This document shows, in pieces, positions 15,821 to 23,516 of a DNA stretch of 41,708 nt; within the stretch, counting starts at the first letter, position 1, and each line of letters begins with the position of its first letter. This DNA is from a virus. The notes below the pieces were generated by a model. The model did no database searches, had not been told where the DNA came from, and saw only the letters and a list, made by a program, of their open reading frames with translations. Both the position numbers and the translations under genes were made by a program. The stretch covers positions 1 through 41,708 of the IMG/VR virus record IMGVR_UViG_3300009702_000044. One strand, written 5' to 3'.

Positions 15821-16642
15821 TTATTTGCCCAGACGATAAATCATGGCACCAGATGACAACCCGGATGACAGGGTGCTCGCGGCATTCGCGCTGTCTTGAT
15901 TGGCCAGTGAGAAATACCGATTTGCGATATTCCCATAACCACGAGACAAGCCCCGCATCGCGGTGGCCGTGCCTGGATTGAGCGATAACTCGGTGGAGTG
16001 GACACCCGGCATATCCTGTTGCAGCTGGTTGTTGTTCAGGTTCAGAGAAGTATCATTCAGACCAAGCCCAGCTTTGCGCGCGTTAATCCTGGCAGCCTTT
16101 TCCTCGTTACGCACACCAGTTCTGACGCCATTGCGCGCCGCAACATCAGCCGCGACCATCGCGTTGCCTTTATCCTTCATCATTCCAGCGTATCGTCCAG
16201 AGGCAGGATTGATCCCGTAACTAGCCAGGTTGCGACGAGTAATTCCGTCCGATTTCGTGAATGCCCGTGTTACGTCGCTGGAAGCATCACCGACCCGGTT
16301 CCGTAGCTCGCCGTCAGAGACTTCGGCATCGCCGAGCATGTCATTAACCAGGCTCTTGCGGTAAGCGTCTTGCTCATCTGCCCGAGCAAGGTTGCGACTG
16401 TCCAGGTCTTTGGCATAATTGAACTGCTCCTGGCCAAAATCGTAATTCCGCTGATCTTGTTCAGTTGCAAGTGCGCGATCCGCTGCATCCTTTTCCTTGG
16501 CATAGGCGAGTTCTTCTTTACGCATTGACAACTCATCGTTCGCCGCACGTTCACCCGCCTTCCTGTTTTCTCTTGCCGATTTACTCTGTTTGTGTGCACT
16601 GTACACCGAACCAGCGGTCATAATAGTTGCGCTGACACCCAT
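15821..16642 (-). CDS. Predicted internal virion protein
   Basis: A 273-residue protein with a short hydrophobic N-terminus (MGVSATIMTAGSVYSAHKQSK), then a long charged helical stretch (ARENRKAGERAANDELSMRKEELAYAKEKDAADRALATEQDQRNYDFGQ). Its C-terminal half is rich in Asn, Ser and Gly (RYFSLANQDSANAASTLSSGLSSG). This composition is common in virion core proteins such as T7 gp14-like or P22 gp7-like ejection proteins, but there is no signature motif. AAGGAG lies at good distance from the ATG. It is first of three linked ejection-type genes. Confidence 0.65.
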   Translation of the reverse strand: MGVSATIMTAGSVYSAHKQSKSARENRKAGERAANDELSMRKEELAYAKEKDAADRALATEQDQRNYDFGQEQFNYAKDLDSRNLARADEQDAYRKSLVNDMLGDAEVSDGELRNRVGDASSDVTRAFTKSDGITRRNLASYGINPASGRYAGMMKDKGNAMVAADVAARNGVRTGVRNEEKAARINARKAGLGLNDTSLNLNNNQLQQDMPGVHSTELSLNPGTATAMRGLSRGYGNIANRYFSLANQDSANAASTLSSGLSSGAMIYRLGK

Positions 16643-16646
16643 AACC

Positions 16647-17105
16647 TTACTCCTTAATTAACTTCTTCTCGTGAACGCGCTCGATCTCGTAGTAACCGAA
16701 CTTTTCTAACAATGCGCCGAAGTCGTGTGCCAACTTCATGTGGATATACAGATTTACCACGCCCATATTTCTCAAGTCCTGTTCGACAAAACGCAATAGT
16801 CTGACGAACGTCCCATTCCCTCGGTGGTCAGGATGGATAAACAAAACGTCGTTATTCGCCATTAACCAATCTTTGTAATGCAGGTTTGGTGAAACGAAGC
16901 TGATCATATAACCGATCAAACAACCCTCATCCCGCGCGGTGGCGACATGCAAAATACCCAGCTCTTCGAGCCGCCTGTATCCGTCAACATCGACGTTCAA
17001 CTTAATGTTTTCCTTGTCCCTGGCAATCTCAGACCAATGCAATTCAAGCAACGGTAGGAATTCATCATACGCATCGACGAAACTTTCAAGTTGTAGTGTG
17101 ATCAT
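16647..17105 (-). CDS. GNAT-family acetyltransferase
   Basis: The 152-residue protein has the GNAT acetyl-CoA-binding block: LFIHPDHRGNGTFVRLLRFVEQDL (motif A, R/G-x-x-G/N-x-G region), then beta strand NLYIHMK and the C-terminal FGALLEKFGYYEIERVHEKKL. An upstream beta pair (HVATARDEGCLIGYMISFV) completes the fold. I use the ATG at 17105, with GGGA upstream; the longer start at 17120 has no ribosome site. It follows a terminator and precedes the ejection genes. It may modify a virion or host protein; the target is unknown. Confidence 0.85.
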   Translation of the reverse strand: MITLQLESFVDAYDEFLPLLELHWSEIARDKENIKLNVDVDGYRRLEELGILHVATARDEGCLIGYMISFVSPNLHYKDWLMANNDVLFIHPDHRGNGTFVRLLRFVEQDLRNMGVVNLYIHMKLAHDFGALLEKFGYYEIERVHEKKLIKE

Positions 17106-17124
17106 TGTTCCCATCCCCATAGGT

Positions 17125-17149
17125 AATAAAAAACCGGCCTAAGCCGGTT
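17125..17149 (-). terminator. Terminator before the acetyltransferase gene
   Basis: The seven-base stem AACCGGC/GCCGGTT with a four-base loop is followed by a T-tract on the minus strand. The hairpin overlaps the last codons and the TAG stop of the gene ending at 17139. Confidence 0.8.
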
Positions 17150-17393
17150 GGTTTTCGTCTGAATCCTGCATCGGTGGTGGCGGAGAAAATCTCTGCGCTG
17201 TCGCAATGATATTTGCGATAGCGGTCAGACGTTCTTCATCACGTTTGTCTTCCTGACTGCGCCGCATCATGTTGGCCAAGATCATAGTGCGTTCAGCTTC
17301 GTGGTAGTTGATGATCTGCGTGGCGTCAACCGATGGTGTTTCCGATTGTGCTTCTTGTTCATTGACGGTTGGTGTTTTCTTCTTTGTGGACAT
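17139..17393 (-). CDS. Small hypothetical protein
   Basis: The 84-residue, charged, probably helical product begins MSTKKKTPTVNEQEAQSETP and contains AERTMILANMMRRSQEDKRDEERLTAIANII, ending in a proline-rich tail (SPPPPMQDSDENQPA). A strong GGAGGGAG precedes the ATG. It ends in TAG inside a terminator hairpin. It sits at the end of the tail-tip operon. No family recognised; a small structural or chaperone role is possible but unproven. Confidence 0.6.
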   Translation of the reverse strand: MSTKKKTPTVNEQEAQSETPSVDATQIINYHEAERTMILANMMRRSQEDKRDEERLTAIANIIATAQRFSPPPPMQDSDENQPA

Positions 17394-17404
17394 ACTCCCT
17401 CCAA

Positions 17405-17650
17405 TCAGGCTGGTGGTTTAAGTTTGGGCAGAACTGCCGGCAGTGAATCCAATACTGTTTGGTGTTTATCCCATCCAGATTCTTTACGTTGCGCTGGCGT
17501 CATTTTGCGTATCCGGCTACACGTTTCTTGACTGGCAGTAAGATATGCAGTGACAACTCCGTGACGATTAATTTGAGTTCCTAGTAATACCTCACCATCC
17601 AATTCTGCTGGGATATCGTCCTGTGAGGCATCAGATTTATCGATAATCAT
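17405..17650 (-). CDS. Small protein, possible tail-fibre assembly accessory
   Basis: The 81-residue product (MIIDKSDASQDDIPAELDGEVLLGTQINRHGVVTAYLTASQETCSRIRKMTPAQRKESGWDKHQ...) is not a known family to me. Its ATG overlaps the TAA of the extended tail-tip frame as TAATG. Translation of this gene would thus depend on ribosomes that have read past the amber codon at 18520. Its place right after a fibre gene suggests a chaperone or accessory role. Confidence 0.55.
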   Translation of the reverse strand: MIIDKSDASQDDIPAELDGEVLLGTQINRHGVVTAYLTASQETCSRIRKMTPAQRKESGWDKHQTVLDSLPAVLPKLKPPA

Positions 17651-18519
17651 TACCCCGTCCTCTGATAATACAAAGTACCGGTATTAACAGAGTTGTTATA
17701 CAGCCTGACACGCTCTCCATTAGTTGAGAATGATCCAGAAGTATCGCCAAGACCACTAGCACCTCGCCAGTTCCCAACAGTCTCATTTGAGTTCATCACA
17801 TATATTTGGAGCACCATCGCAACATCACAAACCCAGTTAAAAATCCCATCTACCGATGGCGTGAAGTATGAAAAACCAGAAATACTGACACCAACCCCGT
17901 TGTTATCATCAATCATCTGTGTCGAGAGCTGCCTACCCCACTTTAGGGAAGTTGCAGTTTTAGCATTACAATTTGTATAAAGCCCATGCTCTCCGCCAAT
18001 GGAGTATATTGTCCCTATCCCAGCGTTGTGAGTTGGCGGCGTTGTCTGGGAAGAATCTACCGCTAGGTTCAGATTACCCCACGCACCATGCGCGAACGCA
18101 ATCACCGCCCCGTAATAACCGGTAGGCCCTACATCAGCCAGTAGTCCATAATAAGAGGTTGAGTATGCCCACAAAGCGGTATTTAGTTCTGAGGTAAACC
18201 GTCCGCCATATCTGCCATACGATCGTCCGCGTACTGCAACACGATCATTCCCTGTATTAGCTGAACCAAAGTCAGCGATGAAAATATCTGACCCATCTTG
18301 CTTGATCCCGATAGAGTAGGTTTCCTCTTTCGTACCGTCACCGCGATCACCAAATCCACGTATCTCATTTAGATCATTGCTAACCAATACAGTCTTCGCA
18401 TCACCAGGGACCACTATCGATCCGGCCGGATTAGCCAATACCCCAGAGCATCCAGTCAATGTAGTGGACGTTTTACCCGTCCAGCTGAACGTATCACGGT
18501 CATTGGTGGCTCCAACAAT
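17650..18519 (-). CDS. C-terminal continuation of the tail-tip/fibre protein beyond an amber codon
   Basis: This frame is in register with the 759-residue tail-tip protein and separated from it only by TAG at 18520-18522. It adds 289 residues. The join reads through a coherent motif: ...VETSDFATSGSG, amber, IVGATNDRDTFSWTGKT, then STTLTGCSGVLA. I recognise this pattern of beta repeats from phage fibre proteins. The only internal start in the first part is a TTG at 18459 with no ribosome site, placed in the middle of the motif, so an independent gene is unlikely. The remainder is rich in Gly, Asn and Tyr and ends in a TAATG overlap with the next gene. It probably forms the distal, receptor-facing end. 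Confidence 0.7.
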   Translation of the reverse strand: MVGATNDRDTFSWTGKTSTTLTGCSGVLANPAGSIVVPGDAKTVLVSNDLNEIRGFGDRGDGTKEETYSIGIKQDGSDIFIADFGSANTGNDRVAVRGRSYGRYGGRFTSELNTALWAYSTSYYGLLADVGPTGYYGAVIAFAHGAWGNLNLAVDSSQTTPPTHNAGIGTIYSIGGEHGLYTNCNAKTATSLKWGRQLSTQMIDDNNGVGVSISGFSYFTPSVDGIFNWVCDVAMVLQIYVMNSNETVGNWRGASGLGDTSGSFSTNGERVRLYNNSVNTGTLYYQRTG

Positions 18520-18522
18520 CTA
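18520..18522 (-). other. In-frame amber codon in the tail-tip gene
   Basis: TAG interrupts an otherwise open frame of 1049 codons (17650-20799). The codons around it are GGA TCC GGT, TAG, ATT GTT GGA. A single change to TGG, CAG, TAT or TAC would restore the frame. Confidence 0.8.
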
Positions 18523-20799
18523 ACCGGATCCAGATGTTGCAAAATCACTCGTCTCGACCAAATTAAGCGTTGTGTCGCTGCCAGCAGCAGCAGCAGTTAG
18601 AAAACTTCCGGTAGTGATATATGCGCTCGACTGCATGGTTCCCGAGATAACATTCCCCAGGTCGGCGAAGATGCCTGACAATTTTGTGCCAAAAATTTCA
18701 GTGCCGGTAATCGTATTCGCCGCAATCGCATTCGCCGTCACCGTGCCGGTATAAATATCTCCACCATCGATCTTTGTGGTGTCTGTGGCGTGAGCCCAGC
18801 CAGAGACAGACGATGATGCCAAGCCGTTGACTGCGCTCGTGTCGGCCGATGTATTGGCGCTTGTAACGTCGGCATTGTTAGCCGGTTTCCCCGTGCCTGA
18901 TACTTGCGTTGACCAATCGGCCGAGCTGGCAGTAGCAAGCGCCCCCTGGCCAGTAATGGCGGCAGCGGTATTCGCACTTGTGACATCAGCGCCATTAGCG
19001 ATACCGGACAGCTTGGTGCCTTCGGTGCTATTGATGCCACTCAGCGAAGTTGGCTTGTCGGTAATATTGGCGTATCCGGCAGATCCAGACGTGAAGTTAG
19101 CCACACCATTGAACTGCGCCGTACCATCATTTTTGACAAAAAATACGGCATTCGCATCATTTTTTGCGCCGTTGCCGGCCCATATCATGTATGAATCGAC
19201 CGCGCTCATTTCGGATCGATAACCAGACCCGGATGATGTACCAACCACGCCGCCATAAATTGCGCCGCCGTTGATCGTCAGCGTTGCAACTAGATCACCG
19301 GTCGTGATCTTATCCGCAGCCAGGTCACCGATCTTGGCACTACCGATACTGGCATCCGCGATAATTGCTGTATCAATCACCACAGCCGGACTGCCACCTA
19401 CGCTACCAACGACAAACGGGATCGTCTCGGTAATGGCGACCGTCTCCCAGGTCACTCCGCCATCGACAACCGTATTGGTGAGCACGGTTGGCCATGTCGG
19501 CTCACTGGCGGCCGTTGTACCCGCGACCGTGCACTTGTATATAAAACCAGTAGCGACGGTAGGCTTGACGTACTGACCGACTGTGTAAGCCTGTGCTGCA
19601 GGCCACGTTGAAGCAGGCAACCCGACAGAAAACCGGTCAGCCAGCATGATGATGTCGGACGTAATCGGGCCACTGGCACCACCCGAGACGGCCACGCCCA
19701 TGCCGGCGATATGACCATTCACATCGGCCTTGATCGTATATTCGGCGTTCAGCAGGCCGTCTGCCGTGGCCCTGGTTGATGCCTCTGTACTGATCGCCGA
19801 GGTGTTGCTGCCAACTGTAGATTGGAGCGTGGTAATGTCGGACGCATTGGCGGTGATGTTACCCTCCGCCGTTGTGACACGCGTATCCAGCGAAGAAACG
19901 GCCGACGCATTTGCGGCAACGCCTGTACTGCCGTCGTTTACAGTCGTCTCAAGCGCCGTAATATCGCTCGCATTTACTGTGATATTGCCTTCCGCGGTAG
20001 TGACGCGAGTATCAAGCGCGGATACTGCAGCAGCATTCGCCGCCACACCGGTTGAGCCATCATTAACGGTCGTTTGCAATGCGAGGATATCGGTATCATT
20101 CGCGGTAATACCGCTCTCAGCCGATGTCATTCTGTCAATCAGCCCGGTAGTTGGCGTATCGATCAGGTCAATGCGTGTGTTCAGTGCGCCGTACAGCTCT
20201 GATTCTGTGATCTGACTTGCCAGCACCGATAGCGTGAATGCCGGATCCTCACCAACGGTTGCCGATGTGCCTGCAACCGCATTTAATGGGCCCGTCTTAA
20301 CTGTCACGCCATCTGAATTAACAAAACGAATCCAGTAATAAAAGCTGGCGCTCGACCAAAGCTCGTCGCGGTACACATTAAAAATCGACTTGCCAACAAC
20401 TGTAGCCAGTCCAGCATCATCGACCGAGGCCCGCAGTATTTCCGTGTAGGCGTAATACGATTCGCTGGACGCATCCCATGACAGATTCACGCCGCCAAGG
20501 GCTCCAGATGCAGTCAGGCCAGTAGGTGCACCCGGCGTGGCCAACACCCCGACCGTTGAGCTACTGCTTGACGTTGGCAGCACGCCTGTTGCAACGCCAT
20601 CCAGCGTCGTCTTGCCATTCACGGTGCGCGTGGTCAACAGGCCGACGTTCGCCATGTCCTGTAACGTCAGCACCTTGTCCATACCATCGCCAAGGTTGCC
20701 CATCCATGATTGGATGATCTGTTTAACCGCAGGATTAAACTTCTTCAGATCCTGGGTATTCCCGAGGTTTGGGAATTGTGTATCGCGGCGCGTGGCCAT
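18520..20799 (-). CDS. Tail-tip / central fibre protein (J-like C-terminal architecture), amber-truncated
   Basis: A 759-residue protein with modular fibre architecture. The N-terminus (PAVKQIIQSWMGNLGDGMDKVLTLQDM) could attach to the tail. A fibronectin type III-like domain follows at about residues 90-175 (PGAPTGLTASGALGG, LSWDASSESYYAYTEI). Next come coiled-coil repeats of 42 residues (ALxTTVNDGSTGVAANA..LDTRVTTAEGNIT). Then comes a region like the central fibre part of lambda J (DUF1983: ADRFSVGLP, VVIDTAIIADASIGSAKIGDLAADKITTG). Serine/alanine-rich linker repeats lead to the amber codon. It starts directly after the TAA of the upstream gene. It probably contacts the host receptor. The match to J-type fibres is notable in a podovirus-like genome. 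Confidence 0.8.
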   Translation of the reverse strand: MATRRDTQFPNLGNTQDLKKFNPAVKQIIQSWMGNLGDGMDKVLTLQDMANVGLLTTRTVNGKTTLDGVATGVLPTSSSSSTVGVLATPGAPTGLTASGALGGVNLSWDASSESYYAYTEILRASVDDAGLATVVGKSIFNVYRDELWSSASFYYWIRFVNSDGVTVKTGPLNAVAGTSATVGEDPAFTLSVLASQITESELYGALNTRIDLIDTPTTGLIDRMTSAESGITANDTDILALQTTVNDGSTGVAANAAAVSALDTRVTTAEGNITVNASDITALETTVNDGSTGVAANASAVSSLDTRVTTAEGNITANASDITTLQSTVGSNTSAISTEASTRATADGLLNAEYTIKADVNGHIAGMGVAVSGGASGPITSDIIMLADRFSVGLPASTWPAAQAYTVGQYVKPTVATGFIYKCTVAGTTAASEPTWPTVLTNTVVDGGVTWETVAITETIPFVVGSVGGSPAVVIDTAIIADASIGSAKIGDLAADKITTGDLVATLTINGGAIYGGVVGTSSGSGYRSEMSAVDSYMIWAGNGAKNDANAVFFVKNDGTAQFNGVANFTSGSAGYANITDKPTSLSGINSTEGTKLSGIANGADVTSANTAAAITGQGALATASSADWSTQVSGTGKPANNADVTSANTSADTSAVNGLASSSVSGWAHATDTTKIDGGDIYTGTVTANAIAANTITGTEIFGTKLSGIFADLGNVISGTMQSSAYITTGSFLTAAAAGSDTTLNLVETSDFATSGSG
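19831..20082 (-). repeat. Two 126-bp tandem repeats inside the tail-tip gene
   Basis: Units at 20082-19957 and 19956-19831 encode 42-residue repeats that differ at few positions. A partial third unit (TLQSTVGSNTSAIS) follows. They form the coiled-coil shaft, and copy number could change by recombination. Confidence 0.8.
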
Positions 20800-22629
20800 T
20801 TATAGCTCCAACGCGCGCTTTAGCTCTTCCATTGAGGTTGCAATCGTCGCCGAGGTGATCTTCTGTGTCCCGCTCAGCTCGATTTCCCATTCATCCGCCG
20901 CATAATTGTCCGGCATTGGGAACGGTTCCTTGTCGGCCACGGTCTCGGTATGCTTCGTCACACCATCTGCAATGAGCTTTAGGGTCACCGGGTAGGCGTC
21001 AGCGTCCACCTTGCCGATGTTATGTGTCTGCGCCGTTTGCCGAACTATGGGGCCATGCCACGTCTGCGTGCGAGAGGTAGTCCCGCCATCGAACTGCACG
21101 ATATCGGCACCAATCTGCAGGAACAGTTCACCACCTTCTTTATTATGGTATCCGGCCGTCGCGTAATCATCGATCTTCACCAATGCCTCTTCACCCGGCC
21201 TGGGGTCGAAAATAAACCCGCCCTGCACGACACCCGTATCGTAGAATACCACATAGCGGCCGCGCCACTGATAGGCGTGAATACTGCTCGGTACGAGCAA
21301 TGCCCAGTCTTCCGGATCCATCACAGCCCGAGAAACAATCTGCTCTATGCCGGCGCCGACCGCGGCCAGACCTTCGGGCGTTGCCCACATCGCAAAGCTG
21401 CCCATGTCCACCATCGAGCGTTTTGATACACAAGGCGCTTCGAGCGCCAGTTTATCCTCGGACGCCATCGCGGGGTCGATGCAGGTCACGATAGACGGCG
21501 TACCTTTGGTAGCCGCAATAATGTCGGTGCCAATGGCGGCAATGGCCACAATGTCATAGGTCAATGGCTGGATGTAACGGATCGGATACGCATGCGGCTG
21601 GTATGGCTCGCTGAGGTACAAATCTTTGCCCGAGAACATCGCACCAATACCGTTAGGCGACATCACCATCCCAGCGCCGTCACTCGGCGGCCCGACCCAT
21701 TCGTCTGACGGCAGTATCTCTCCAAGATCAGCCTCGTCCACAGTGTCGCTGAACGTGGTCGTCGCCAACACAACTTCACCCGTCCATTGGTAATCACCAT
21801 CCTCGGCGCGGTAGATATATTTATCCTGGATGTCGTATGCGCCCGCAGGCCCGACCGCCATTCCAGAGAGGTTGACTTGCTGCCCTGGCCCGGCTGTCAC
21901 GATATTGGACACAGGGGATGGCGGCCCTTGTTCGCCAGAGGCCGAGACGTAGGTGTAGACATACGCACGATCACGCACATCGGCACTGTCGTATGTTTGC
22001 GTCCAGGTACCGCCACTGGTGTAGGCCGTGTGTCCGGTGCCGTCCTCACTATCCAGGGAGAAACTATTGGCATCAATGACCGTAAGATTGAACGTGCGTC
22101 CATTCAACTCAGTCATGCCGGCAATGCTGGCAATATCAATCTGCTCACCCGTCGTTCGTCCGTGTGACGCTGAGGTGATAACCACCGGATTAGCTTGTGT
22201 GGCACCGGTGATTGAGCCGGTATTTACCACCAGTGTCGCAGTTAATGCGGATGCCGGTGCAGGAATGCCCAGGGTAAAACTCACGGTCGGGTAATCTGTC
22301 CCACCGCCACTGGTTGCATCCGGGCTAAAGGTCATCTTCGGCACGCCGTCACCGGTGAAATACACGCGCTCTGTGGTATCTCCAACAACCGGCGACCGGG
22401 CGACATCGACATCAGTTGTCCAGTGAAACCAGAACGTCACCCACTTGAAAATGGACAGCTTGGTGCCTGTCTTTGTGGGCGTGGTAATCGTTAGATTGGT
22501 GTTGAGCGGGCGTAGTTCGCCAGACTGGAGATCGCAATTAATGGCCGACTGCGCATTGAACTGAGGCAAAAGGCGGGCGCCAAAACGCGGTAGCTCGCCA
22601 AGAAAGCGATCATACCGAATAAATGCCAT
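20800..22629 (-). CDS. P22 gp10-like tail hub / nozzle protein
   Basis: The 609-residue protein starts MAFIRYDRFLGELPRFGARLLPQFNAQSAINCDLQSGELRPL. I associate this opening with the packaged-DNA stabilisation or tail-nozzle proteins of podoviruses. The middle and C-terminal parts have beta-propeller-like segments (YIYRAEDGDYQWTGEVVLATTTF, GKDLYLSEPYQPHAYPI, ATKGTPSIVTCIDPAM). An inserted module at about residues 136-211 (ANPVVITSASHGRTTGEQID...SFSLDSEDGTGHTAYTSGGTW) matches one in the tail protein at 28205-29131. It would close the tail channel after packaging. The next gene's ATG follows its TAA directly. Confidence 0.8.
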   Translation of the reverse strand: MAFIRYDRFLGELPRFGARLLPQFNAQSAINCDLQSGELRPLNTNLTITTPTKTGTKLSIFKWVTFWFHWTTDVDVARSPVVGDTTERVYFTGDGVPKMTFSPDATSGGGTDYPTVSFTLGIPAPASALTATLVVNTGSITGATQANPVVITSASHGRTTGEQIDIASIAGMTELNGRTFNLTVIDANSFSLDSEDGTGHTAYTSGGTWTQTYDSADVRDRAYVYTYVSASGEQGPPSPVSNIVTAGPGQQVNLSGMAVGPAGAYDIQDKYIYRAEDGDYQWTGEVVLATTTFSDTVDEADLGEILPSDEWVGPPSDGAGMVMSPNGIGAMFSGKDLYLSEPYQPHAYPIRYIQPLTYDIVAIAAIGTDIIAATKGTPSIVTCIDPAMASEDKLALEAPCVSKRSMVDMGSFAMWATPEGLAAVGAGIEQIVSRAVMDPEDWALLVPSSIHAYQWRGRYVVFYDTGVVQGGFIFDPRPGEEALVKIDDYATAGYHNKEGGELFLQIGADIVQFDGGTTSRTQTWHGPIVRQTAQTHNIGKVDADAYPVTLKLIADGVTKHTETVADKEPFPMPDNYAADEWEIELSGTQKITSATIATSMEELKRALEL

Positions 22630-22632
22630 TGA

Positions 22633-22749
22633 TTAATTCTCTCGTAAACGGATATTAACACCGATGAAGATGCCAATAATCAGACCAACACCAAAACAGA
22701 CAGTCAGCAGGGTGAAGACTACTGACTTCAATGCGACCACGGCTTCCAT
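22633..22749 (-). CDS. Short single-span membrane protein
   Basis: A 38-residue ORF (MEAVVALKSVVFTLLTVCFGVGLIIGIFIGVNIRLREN) that is almost entirely one hydrophobic helix with a basic end (RLREN). Its ATG overlaps the TGA of the outer spanin gene as ATGA, which supports translation. It completes the lysis cassette just before the nozzle gene. It could be a holin-like or antiholin peptide. The role is inferred from position and topology. Confidence 0.6.
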   Translation of the reverse strand: MEAVVALKSVVFTLLTVCFGVGLIIGIFIGVNIRLREN

Positions 22750-23096
22750 CAGTGCGTACTCTTGATAACAGCTTCCAGTTTTAACTCGTACTGTTTGCGC
22801 ATTTTGTCTCGATAAAACAGGCTTTCGGCCGTAGCCGTAAAGATGCAGTACCCAATTATTTCACCGCCAGGCTTAATGAGTTCGCGCGCACGATCGGAAG
22901 ATACGCAATACCAAACCGTTTCCTTCCCCTCCACGATCGGCAAGAACTGTGCAGTAGAGATCGCCGGAAGAACTGGCCGTTCCGGTAATGGCAGTGGCGG
23001 GTATGGTGCCGTAACAATCTCTTTGGTTGCACACCCGCCGCTAAAAATTGTTATCCATGCCAGAAAGATCGCCGCGCTTAACTTTGTCTTCAACAT
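22749..23096 (-). CDS. Outer-membrane spanin lipoprotein (Rz1-like)
   Basis: The 115-residue protein has a signal peptide and lipobox (MLKTKLSAAIFLAWITIFSGGC). A proline-rich segment follows (YPPLPLPERPVLP), the typical o-spanin signature. It would sit in the outer membrane and pair across the periplasm with the inner spanin encoded just upstream, to fuse the membranes at lysis. I chose the ATG at 23096, with AGGAGG six bases upstream; the frame also opens further at 23180 without support. It overlaps the inner spanin gene by 56 bases, as Rz/Rz1 pairs often do. It is longer than most Rz1 proteins and has two further Cys (WYCVSS, GYCIFT). Confidence 0.8.
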   Translation of the reverse strand: MLKTKLSAAIFLAWITIFSGGCATKEIVTAPYPPLPLPERPVLPAISTAQFLPIVEGKETVWYCVSSDRARELIKPGGEIIGYCIFTATAESLFYRDKMRKQYELKLEAVIKSTH

Positions 23097-23313
23097 CATC
23101 CACCTCCTGCTGCGCTCCGGCGCCTGCATTGCGTGCCGCTTCCTGGGCGCGATTGAGTTGATCGAGTTGAGTCTTAGCACCGGCAGCCTTCACGCCTTCC
23201 AGGTCGGCCCTCGCGTCGGCTGCGTCGGCCTTACTGCGCTCCTCGGATATCTTCAGCCAGGCGAATACGACCGCTATGACACCAGCGCCCAGTAGTTTGA
23301 GTTTCGACAACAT
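23041..23313 (-). CDS. Inner-membrane spanin (Rz-like)
   Basis: A 90-residue protein with an N-terminal transmembrane helix (LKLLGAGVIAVVFAWLKI) and a long charged periplasmic coiled coil (SEERSKADAADARADLEGVKAAGAKTQLDQLNRAQEAARN). It is the i-spanin of a two-component pair, with the Rz1-like lipoprotein overlapping its 3' end. It starts in an ATGA overlap with the upstream small membrane gene. The stop is TAG. Its topology and neighbour make the assignment fairly sure, although the sequence itself is not conserved. Confidence 0.8.
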   Translation of the reverse strand: MLSKLKLLGAGVIAVVFAWLKISEERSKADAADARADLEGVKAAGAKTQLDQLNRAQEAARNAGAGAQQEVDDVEDKVKRGDLSGMDNNF

Positions 23314-23513
23314 CAGCCGATGGGCTCACTGGTGATGGATCGGTAATAAACACCAGCTGCCGCATGGGCTACACCGATTGCCATTGATACGGTCGCAAAT
23401 TGCGTGGGAGTCAGTACCGGAGCAAACAGGGCAATACCGCCGTTCGCGGCCTGCAGACAGGCGAATAAGGCCTGGGCCTTGACAGAACGTGATTCACTGA
23501 GTTTTTTAGCCAT
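23313..23513 (-). CDS. Small two-helix membrane protein (holin candidate)
   Basis: The 66-residue product has two hydrophobic segments (ALFACLQAANGGIALFAPVL and FATVSMAIGVAHAAAGVYY) and a basic N-terminus (MAKKLSESRSVK). Size and topology fit a class II holin or pinholin. It is coupled to the inner spanin by ATGA. Another holin candidate lies at 24558-24767, so which of the two forms the lysis pore is open; one could be an antiholin. Confidence 0.6.
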   Translation of the reverse strand: MAKKLSESRSVKAQALFACLQAANGGIALFAPVLTPTQFATVSMAIGVAHAAAGVYYRSITSEPIG

Positions 23514-23516
23514 GAT

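Noticed and set aside
17650-18459. Independent 269-codon gene starting at TTG 18459
   Set aside because: It has no ribosome site, starts inside a fibre motif and is in frame with the upstream protein, so it is treated as the continuation beyond the amber.
19831-20082. Repeats as a CRISPR array
   Set aside because: The units are 126 bp, contiguous, without spacers and within a coding frame. No CRISPR array is seen anywhere in the window.
23097-23180. Longer N-terminus of the outer spanin
   Set aside because: The extension would put 28 charged residues before the signal peptide and overlies the inner spanin frame. AGGAGG marks the start at 23096.
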